Shown here: positions 14,821-21,233 of the stretch, piece by piece | Layout: each line of letters opens with the position of its first letter | Position numbering within the stretch: position 1 is the stretch's first letter | Source: an uncultured Lachnospiraceae bacterium | GTDB lineage: Bacteria > Bacillota > Clostridia > Lachnospirales > Lachnospiraceae | Assembly: GCA_910584325.1 (NCBI GenBank) | Contig: CAJTZH010000048.1 | Span: forward strand, 1-21,233 | Direction of reading: 5' to 3' | DNA: 21,233 nucleotides | Program-made: the position numbers and the translations under genes | The notes under the pieces: model-generated | The model's database searches: none | What the model saw: only the letters and a program-made list of their open reading frames with translations | What the model was told of the DNA's origin: nothing

Positions 14821-17800
14821 TTATTCGTTATTGTTGATATATCCAAGAACAACTGCTTTAGATTCAAAAGTTGTATGTGTAAGTTCTGACCATGCGATAT
14901 AGTGTATAGTAGTCCAGCTAGTTTCTCTGCCCATTGCAGTAAATTTACCTGCACTTAAATCATCAATTTTACCAGATAATGCAGATAATTCAGCAGCAGT
15001 GGCATAACCCAGTTTTGCAACACTTGCACTTAAATTGTCAACGGTTAGGTTTTTAACAACTAAATCATTAAATTGTGTTAAAGCTTCACCGTCTAAAAGA
15101 AAACATGTATTTGCGGCAAATCCCCCACTGAAACCACCAACAGTTTGTCCATTTTGATTAATGCTTATTTCTCCAAAAGTACTGTTGGGATTTACGCCTG
15201 TAATGGTAACATTTTTAAAAACAGCAGTACCATTATGATTAAGCTGCCAGTTATCAGTATAAATACTGTCATTACTTATCGTGGCACCGCCAATTGTTCC
15301 TCGTGTGGCAGTAATATTATCGGTAATAATCGTACCTTGAATATTAGCATCTTGAGCATATAAATATCCTTTATTATTAACGCTGAATTTACCGTTTCCA
15401 GCCCAGAATGCCCAGTCAGTGCCATATGTACCCATACCGGTTGCATTTGAGTCTTTATTTCCATCATAAGGTAAACCATTCGTTATACATCCATTTTCAA
15501 TAATCCAGTTTCCAATCTTACCGGACTGCGCAATAATATTTCCTTCTGCCTGTATTTTGGATGCAACCACAGTTCCGTCATGTCCAACCCGGAAAGGTGC
15601 TTTATCTCTGTTATCAAATGAAGTCCCTGCCCAGAATGCATATGAACTGTTGTATTTACCGATTCCAGCCGAATTTACATTGTTATCATCATATAAATCC
15701 GTAGGCGTTAAATTCCATCCTGCGATGTTTCCTTTGCTTGCCTTCAGGTTTCCATCCTCATCCACTGAAAAAGTACCATTACCGTTATTGATTGTGGAAC
15801 CCGTGATGGTAGAACCTTTGATATCATTACCATAAATTGTACAGCCCGTAATATAACCGGCGGCAACCAATTCCGCAATAATGCCGTAGTAGTCTTTTTC
15901 ATTTCCTTCCATGTCGGTGTATTTCACCCTGCCAAGGGCGGTACGGGTTGTTCTCCAGTTATCATCGCTAAACAGAATGTTGGAACCAGTGAGAGCCATC
16001 TCGTCATTTGGATGGGCGCTTTCCGATGTATTCTTCATAAACACTCCACGGTCATCAAGAAGCATTGTTGAACGTGTTGTTTCCAGACTGGCACCTGCTT
16101 TGAATAAACCGTCGGAAATGTTTTTGGCAATGTTGTCCGACTGGCTTTTGGCTTTATCCCAGTTAAATTTGTTAAAAGACACGGAGGTAGAAGCGGAAGC
16201 GGCAGTAGACATTGCGTTGGCGGCAAGAGAAAAGATGTTGGAGTTTTTTGTTTTATTCAGACTTCCGAAATTGACCGACAGACTGTTATCCTCAAAATCA
16301 ATGTCAAACGACAAAAGTTTTGCCTTCATGTAATAATCATCACGGACAAGAATCGTTATATAATTGAATAAATCAAATTGGTCGATATGTTCACGAAACT
16401 CCGGCAGAGCAAATATATTTGCCATGGAAACCTGAAAAGAAAATTGCGGCTGGGAGTATTTTGCGAGCTGCGCATTGCCGAACTCAAGAAATGCCTGCTG
16501 CATTGCAAGAGCTTCTTCTTTTGTCATTGCGTCCGTAACAACATAATTACTGTCATTGAGGACATCTTCACGGATAAATTTACTGAGAATATGCCATTGT
16601 TCTTTTGTAAAGTTATTTTCGATATGAATATCCTCAATAATTGCCTGCATCTGTCGGTTGAGTTGTTCTTTTTGATTCTGCAAAGCAGCAATTTCATTAG
16701 TGCGGATATTAATGGCATTCTTAATTTTTTCTACTTCTTCGTATTGTGGGGCGTATAAACTATTATACTGATTCGGTTTTTTATCCTTGTCGCCATATCC
16801 CTGCTGCATTAATACAGACAACTTATCTTCATACACTTTTTTCTGCACATTTAATTCATTAAGACAATATTTCGTCCAGTCTTTTGAATCGGTGCTTTCA
16901 GGAAGCATTTCGCTTGTTTTATAAGCAATCTGTTTCAATATATCCTGATACCTTGTTATGAGAGGAGTGTATTGTGCGACGCAGCGTTGATACTTTTCTT
17001 TATATCTGCCGTAGGCATCATATAAATCCTGTCCCATATATTCAACCGTATGAAAATAATCAAAGTTATAAATCGTATTATAACCCATATTCAGTTCACG
17101 CACGGTTAAATCGTCTTCGCCCACAAGAGTTAATGCCGTTTTAATGGACTTTATGTCGGGGTCCACGTTGATTTCTTTTAGAAGGTTTTGGAATGATATA
17201 ATAATGTTTGTATTTTGACTGATTGTTTCATGATCATAAACATTGATTGTATTGTCTATGGTGTTAAATATAAATGTGCAGTCAAAAGCCTCGGCTACAT
17301 CAGAGGTTAAGAAGGAATAAATGTCCTGTGAATCAATTTGGAAACTTCGCTGCATACCCCAGAATTTAGGGTCTACATATCCGATACTCCATGACGGCAT
17401 TTTTTCCAATACCAAATCCAGTAAACTGAACGCAGGGTCTGCGTTATTATAAAGCGACACGCCGTCAATACTTTCTGCCGTACCCATATTAATCGTAAAA
17501 TGCGTAAGATATTTCTGGGCAAATTCAATTTCTGTGCTTTGCGCCGTAACTTCTTTATATTCCATATCGTTATCCGTGATTTTAACAGTGTTGGAAGTAA
17601 TCTGAAAATATCCGATATCTTTTAAATAGATATACTGCAGCTCGGTTACGGAATCGTAATATGGATTGACGCTGCCGTTGATAAGCCGGTATACGGTAAA
17701 AGAAATTTCCGAAATCTCATGGCTGTAATTCAGCTTCCGGTTATTGCAGGTTAAAGTACCGACAGGCTGCTTATTGACATTACATAATACAAAATCCGGT

Positions 17801-17844
17801 GTTTCAAGGTTATTCCAAAAGTCATAGTTAAAAGTAACGCTCAA
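14821..17844 (-). CDS. Phage tail-tip protein (Tal/prophage endopeptidase-tail type)
   Basis: 1007 residues. The N-terminal about 350 residues look like the tail-hub domain that forms the central tip under the distal tail protein in siphoviruses (FVLCNVNKQPVGTLT, then the YLKDIGYFQI region). A coiled coil follows at about 370-420, then a Gly/Asn-rich beta region. Between about 700 and 835 there are two imperfect copies of a unit containing GNIAGWNL or GKIGNWII followed by Y-(S/G)-x-(Y/D)-(A/W)-FWAG. No peptidoglycan-hydrolase motif was recognised, so cell-wall cleavage is not claimed. The start is TTG, immediately after the TAA of the distal tail gene, with AAAGGTGGTG upstream. That gapless junction suggests coupled translation. 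Confidence 0.8.
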   Translation of the reverse strand: MSVTFNYDFWNNLETPDFVLCNVNKQPVGTLTCNNRKLNYSHEISEISFTVYRLINGSVNPYYDSVTELQYIYLKDIGYFQITSNTVKITDNDMEYKEVTAQSTEIEFAQKYLTHFTINMGTAESIDGVSLYNNADPAFSLLDLVLEKMPSWSIGYVDPKFWGMQRSFQIDSQDIYSFLTSDVAEAFDCTFIFNTIDNTINVYDHETISQNTNIIISFQNLLKEINVDPDIKSIKTALTLVGEDDLTVRELNMGYNTIYNFDYFHTVEYMGQDLYDAYGRYKEKYQRCVAQYTPLITRYQDILKQIAYKTSEMLPESTDSKDWTKYCLNELNVQKKVYEDKLSVLMQQGYGDKDKKPNQYNSLYAPQYEEVEKIKNAINIRTNEIAALQNQKEQLNRQMQAIIEDIHIENNFTKEQWHILSKFIREDVLNDSNYVVTDAMTKEEALAMQQAFLEFGNAQLAKYSQPQFSFQVSMANIFALPEFREHIDQFDLFNYITILVRDDYYMKAKLLSFDIDFEDNSLSVNFGSLNKTKNSNIFSLAANAMSTAASASTSVSFNKFNWDKAKSQSDNIAKNISDGLFKAGASLETTRSTMLLDDRGVFMKNTSESAHPNDEMALTGSNILFSDDNWRTTRTALGRVKYTDMEGNEKDYYGIIAELVAAGYITGCTIYGNDIKGSTITGSTINNGNGTFSVDEDGNLKASKGNIAGWNLTPTDLYDDNNVNSAGIGKYNSSYAFWAGTSFDNRDKAPFRVGHDGTVVASKIQAEGNIIAQSGKIGNWIIENGCITNGLPYDGNKDSNATGMGTYGTDWAFWAGNGKFSVNNKGYLYAQDANIQGTIITDNITATRGTIGGATISNDSIYTDNWQLNHNGTAVFKNVTITGVNPNSTFGEISINQNGQTVGGFSGGFAANTCFLLDGEALTQFNDLVVKNLTVDNLSASVAKLGYATAAELSALSGKIDDLSAGKFTAMGRETSWTTIHYIAWSELTHTTFESKAVVLGYINNNE

Positions 17845-18645
17845 TTAAAACACCACCTTTCGCAATTCTGTAAAAGTAACAATTAACGTGCAAAAATTAT
17901 CGACCATAAATTCATTTTTATATGGAATCAGTCTTGGGAAATTCAGATTAAACGGAACCGTGCGCTCAATCGTGGAAGAAATGATATCGTTCAACGAATC
18001 CAGCGTAACGGTTTCATTACTGGTTAATCCGTTTATTTTTGTTATTCTCGAATTGTCGGAACGATTTGTGATAGATAAATCCCCCGAGCAATTCTGAATT
18101 TTCATAACAGGGTAGAGGTAGTTATTCAGTTCGTCCGACTGGTTATATAGATAAAATGTCTGACCGGGCGTTAAATTCATTGTTACTGTTTTAGGGGCAG
18201 TGTACGCCCAGAAGGAATCACAGGTGAAGTAAAATTTTAAACCGGTAATCCCGTTTATTTTAATCCGTTCCGGGTCGTCTGTTAATTTTACCCTAAAATG
18301 TAACTGCTCGTCAAAGAACCCGTTTGTATCCAGAAAATAGAAATCCTCATAGAATTGTTTTCCCGTCATTTCACGAAGAATAGAGCGGATTTCGTGATTG
18401 GTAAATTCCAGTTTGTTTTTTCTGCATGGATTTGGAATGAACGTGATAGAAAATTCTAACTTATGCTGATACGTTGTCCCATAATCAACAGGTATTGTTT
18501 TTCTTCCGATATACTCTTCCTGACTTTCGCCTCCCATGCCAAATGAGGATGTATCATTGCTGTACGAATCAAATGTTACAGGATATAATTCATGTTCCGA
18601 AGCGACAAAATTCCCGTATTTTATATCCTTAAAAAATGCGTCCAT
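17845..18645 (-). CDS. Phage distal tail protein (Dit-like)
   Basis: 266 residues. Dit proteins form the hexameric hub joining the tail tube to the tip and baseplate. Position between tape measure and tail-tip protein is the classical one, and the length fits. The N-terminal part (NFVASEHELYPVTFDSYS in part) and the central beta-rich region (LEFSITFIPNPC, then the LHFRVKLTDDPERIKINGITGLKFYFTCDSFWAY section) resemble the siphovirus tail-component family. AAAGGAGAGG precedes the ATG at 18645. A TATAAT on the - strand at 18670-18675 could allow re-initiation, but no good -35 goes with it. Confidence 0.8.
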   Translation of the reverse strand: MDAFFKDIKYGNFVASEHELYPVTFDSYSNDTSSFGMGGESQEEYIGRKTIPVDYGTTYQHKLEFSITFIPNPCRKNKLEFTNHEIRSILREMTGKQFYEDFYFLDTNGFFDEQLHFRVKLTDDPERIKINGITGLKFYFTCDSFWAYTAPKTVTMNLTPGQTFYLYNQSDELNNYLYPVMKIQNCSGDLSITNRSDNSRITKINGLTSNETVTLDSLNDIISSTIERTVPFNLNFPRLIPYKNEFMVDNFCTLIVTFTELRKVVF

Positions 18646-18682
18646 CGATATCCTCTCCTTTCATAAAAAATTATATAGAATT

Positions 18683-18743
18683 ACTCAAAAAATTTCTCCA
18701 ATCATGTATCATATAAGCATCTGCTATATGACAATGATTGGAG
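18683..18743 (-). terminator. Terminator-like hairpin between tape-measure and distal-tail genes
   Basis: An inverted repeat pairs 18725-18743 with 18696-18715: 10 bp plus 7 bp, with a small internal loop and a 9-nt apical loop. On the - strand it is followed by AAA and six T, ending near 18687. It begins 11 nt after the tape-measure stop and precedes the distal tail gene. It has the look of a rho-independent terminator inside a presumed single late operon. Confidence 0.65.
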
Positions 18744-18753
18744 AGGTTACATA

Positions 18754-21233
18754 TTATCGGACTCCGCGTTTATACAACTCAGAGTTAAACTGGTTAAACT
18801 GCTTTGTAACCGCATTATTCACAATGCTTTCCATTTGTCTTATGTTGCTGTTGTTTACATCGCCCTGAACCTGCACAAGATTATCATAATGAATCTGTAC
18901 GCTTGGCTGTGCCTTTTGTACAGCAGATATGTTATTTAAGGCAGGATTATTAAATGGTTTAGGCATAATGCTGTTAAATGCCTCCATATTAGCGGTAAGC
19001 CTCATAAACTCTGTGGTCTGGACAGGAGTAAGAATACTTTCCCCATCCTTTGCGGCTATAAGCGTATCCTCACCTATTGATTTTGCGATAGCATTTAACG
19101 GGTTATTGTCGTCTTTTGTAACGATGCCGCCTTTGGCATATTTACGAAGGTTTAACTTGGTATTCGAAGGAAGCCATGATGGATTTAATGTAGGCGTGGT
19201 ATAACCATTAATACCTTGTACTGCTCTTGTTCCTGTATAACTTTCACCTAAATTTCCTTTGTGTGCGGCGTTGCGTCTTTCCAAAGCATCCATCAATGCG
19301 TTGACACTGTCTGCGGCATTTGCGGCAGAGTCTCCTATTGAATCAATCTGATTTACCAGTGAGCTTACATCGTATCCTCTGTCAAGTGTTGAAACAAGGC
19401 TTGCCTGTAATGCCTGTGTAACTGCATCTACATTCGCAATACAATAGTAGGAGTTTACTAAATCACTCTGCAACTTGGAACTGTTTGTGTTATACATGTT
19501 GGCAAGCGATACGGCAGTCATATCAGCCTGTTCCTGTAATGAATATGTGCTCATTACCATATTGCCAAGGCTTAGAATAAACCGGCTTTCTTCTTCCGTC
19601 AACGCCGTACCGTAGGAAGCGATGGCGCTGCTTCCTGACTGCCATGCGGTTGTAAGACTTTCGGAAATGGTAATGCCATGATTGGAAGCAATCAAAGAAA
19701 GTTCGTTTCCAATTACAGCCGCGTTTTGCTTGATTGTCTCAAAAGACGCGGCAATCAGGGTTTCCTGTTCATTCAGCGTATTTTGTAAGGCTGTGATTTC
19801 ATTGTTTTTTTCTGTCTCAAAATCTTCGTACTGATGATTTAAGGTCTCTTTCTGAACCTCTATGGAATGTTCATATTCAAAATCAGCCAGCTCTCTTTTT
19901 GCCTCGGCAAGCTGTTCTTCCAGATTCTTACGTTTCGCGACACTGGCAGCAGTCGTATCATTCTGCATTGCCGCAATCTGACGTTCCAAATCGGTAATGG
20001 ACTTATTCTTTTCTGTAAGTGAATTTCTGTAATCATTTAAGTCCTTTTCGGCATCGAGCGCTTTGGTTTTGGAGTTTGTCAGCTCCTTCATGGCGTCAAT
20101 TTCATCCTCAATGCCTTTGACCATCATGTCAATTCTGGCTTTGTTTAAGTCAACGATAGCGTCTTTGGCTTCCTCGGAAGCATTGATTTCGTTCCACTGC
20201 GCTTTCTTAAGTTCTGACAGCTTATCCGCATATTCCGTGGCAGAATATCCGCCTTCCATATACGCCTGATTCAGTTTTTCAATCTCATCAGCATACATCT
20301 GTGCGCTATAGACGGCGCGTTCATATTCCTGTGCGTACAAGCCGAGCTGTGTCAGACCTTCCGGCGTCCATATTCCTTCTTTATCCGAAACGTCCGCGTC
20401 ATTAATCAGACCAACAAGGTTCGAAATTTCGTCTGATAAATCGCTGAAATTGTCCTGAATCCTATCGATAATATCCCAGTGAAGTTTCTGAATGGAATTA
20501 TTAAACTCCTCGATATCCTTCTTACAGTCAAGAATGGAACCGTCAACATCATTAAGCGCACTGATCATTTCCAGCCATTCATCTGTACCTGCTTCAATAG
20601 TTCCTGCCGCAAGTCCTGCATTCAGTTCATTGACAAGCGCCTGTTTTTCCTGTTCAAGAATACTTAACTGTCCCTCGGATTCCTTAATAAGACCTTCATA
20701 AAACCCTTTGCCGATGACCTGACCTGCTTCCTGAAACAAATCAAGCTGCTTTTTGATGAAATCCTGCGCGTTTGTGGAGATATCCAGCCTGTCTGTAAAG
20801 TCCTCGATAATGTTGTTAAACTTATCAAGTTCGAGCTGGCGAATAGTCTCTTTCAGTTTCGCAAGTTGTTGGCGGCAGTCGGATACCTTGTCGGACCACT
20901 TTTGATAATCCTTAATGGCATCTACGAGTTCTTCGTTCTCTGAACCGACAAAATCTACAAGTGATACAGCACCTTCCGTAATTTTTTGTAGTAAGTCTTC
21001 TGGTATTTTAGCAAGTGTTTCCGTAGCCTTTGACTGATACATTGCAAGTGCGTCTGTATAGTTGTTAATTGATTCTTTATTAATGCCGATTTGTGCGTCA
21101 ATTAATAAATTTTTTGCATTAGAACCGGCTACATTTTCAAGATTGGCTTTTAAGAGTTCCAGTGCGTCATTTAATACACCAACACGATGCTCAAAGAAAT
21201 CAACGGTTTCTTTAAACTCGGAAGAGGAAGAAC
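18754..21233 (-). CDS. Phage tail tape-measure protein, C-terminal part (start outside window)
   Basis: The frame stays open from the stop at 18754 to the right edge, giving at least 825 residues. The ATG at 21042 is internal, because the reading upstream (FKETVDFFEHRVGVLNDALE and on) continues without a stop and fits tape-measure proteins. These proteins set tail length and are threaded through the tube. Long Glu/Lys/Gln-rich coiled coils dominate, for example the codons at about 19800-20160. Near the C-terminus KYAKGGIV, then GEDTLIAAKDGESILTPVQT (about 19010-19145), is a motif often seen at the end of such proteins. The final segment includes IHYDNLVQVQGDVN. A terminator-like hairpin follows the stop. 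Confidence 0.85.
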   Translation of the reverse strand, partial: SSSSEFKETVDFFEHRVGVLNDALELLKANLENVAGSNAKNLLIDAQIGINKESINNYTDALAMYQSKATETLAKIPEDLLQKITEGAVSLVDFVGSENEELVDAIKDYQKWSDKVSDCRQQLAKLKETIRQLELDKFNNIIEDFTDRLDISTNAQDFIKKQLDLFQEAGQVIGKGFYEGLIKESEGQLSILEQEKQALVNELNAGLAAGTIEAGTDEWLEMISALNDVDGSILDCKKDIEEFNNSIQKLHWDIIDRIQDNFSDLSDEISNLVGLINDADVSDKEGIWTPEGLTQLGLYAQEYERAVYSAQMYADEIEKLNQAYMEGGYSATEYADKLSELKKAQWNEINASEEAKDAIVDLNKARIDMMVKGIEDEIDAMKELTNSKTKALDAEKDLNDYRNSLTEKNKSITDLERQIAAMQNDTTAASVAKRKNLEEQLAEAKRELADFEYEHSIEVQKETLNHQYEDFETEKNNEITALQNTLNEQETLIAASFETIKQNAAVIGNELSLIASNHGITISESLTTAWQSGSSAIASYGTALTEEESRFILSLGNMVMSTYSLQEQADMTAVSLANMYNTNSSKLQSDLVNSYYCIANVDAVTQALQASLVSTLDRGYDVSSLVNQIDSIGDSAANAADSVNALMDALERRNAAHKGNLGESYTGTRAVQGINGYTTPTLNPSWLPSNTKLNLRKYAKGGIVTKDDNNPLNAIAKSIGEDTLIAAKDGESILTPVQTTEFMRLTANMEAFNSIMPKPFNNPALNNISAVQKAQPSVQIHYDNLVQVQGDVNNSNIRQMESIVNNAVTKQFNQFNSELYKRGVR

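Larger units (their letters stand above)
9997..21233 (-). mobile_element. Tail/baseplate module of a siphovirus-type prophage (incomplete in window)
   Basis: Seven consecutive - strand genes follow the classical order of tailed phages of Gram-positive hosts: tape measure, distal tail protein, tail-tip protein, small protein, two fibres, holin-associated protein. No capsid, integrase or lysis gene is visible. The left border coincides with the rny terminator, while the right side continues beyond the window. Whether the element is intact, defective or a phage-derived particle cannot be decided here. No attachment-site repeat could be tested because only one border is present. Confidence 0.88.

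Noticed and set aside
14821..17844. Peptidoglycan-cleaving activity in the tail-tip protein
   Set aside because: No lysozyme, NlpC/P60, CHAP or LytM motif could be seen, so only a structural role is called.

Overview
The window looks like a low-GC Gram-positive chromosome, most likely a Clostridia member of the Lachnospiraceae type. Evidence is the strong AGGAGG-type ribosome binding sites, sigma-A-like promoters, a Bacillus-type LexA box at recA, CheV and RNase Y. This taxonomic call is inference from gene content, not a measured placement.

The left part (1-9998) is a host backbone, all on the + strand. It opens with a terminator from an upstream unit, then a promoter, cheV and its terminator. 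Next is a divergent sirtuin-like gene. A second promoter then drives a 731-residue acidic single-pass membrane protein, followed tightly by hisH, hisF and ung, and this unit ends in a strong terminator. The 361-base gap between ung and recA is not empty: it holds a promoter, structured sequence and a terminator-like hairpin that together suggest a small RNA of about 190 nt, followed by the recA promoter and a perfect palindromic SOS box. recA and recX form one unit. rny (RNase Y) has its own promoter and ends in a very strong terminator.

The right part (9997-21233) is on the - strand and is the tail and baseplate end of a siphovirus-type prophage. In transcription order it has a tape-measure protein (its start lies beyond the right edge), a distal tail protein, a tail-tip protein, a small unknown protein, two paralogous receptor-binding or baseplate fibres, and a small membrane-anchored coiled-coil protein of the holin-associated type. 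The last phage gene stops inside the T-tract of the rny terminator, and no holin or endolysin follows, so the phage module abuts the host backbone abruptly.

I saw no tRNA, rRNA, CRISPR array or insertion sequence. The best candidates for something new are the putative small RNA upstream of recA, the acidic membrane protein with recurrent short leucine-rich motifs, the duplicated fibre module (about 1.2-kb direct repeats), and a terminator-like hairpin inside the phage tail operon.
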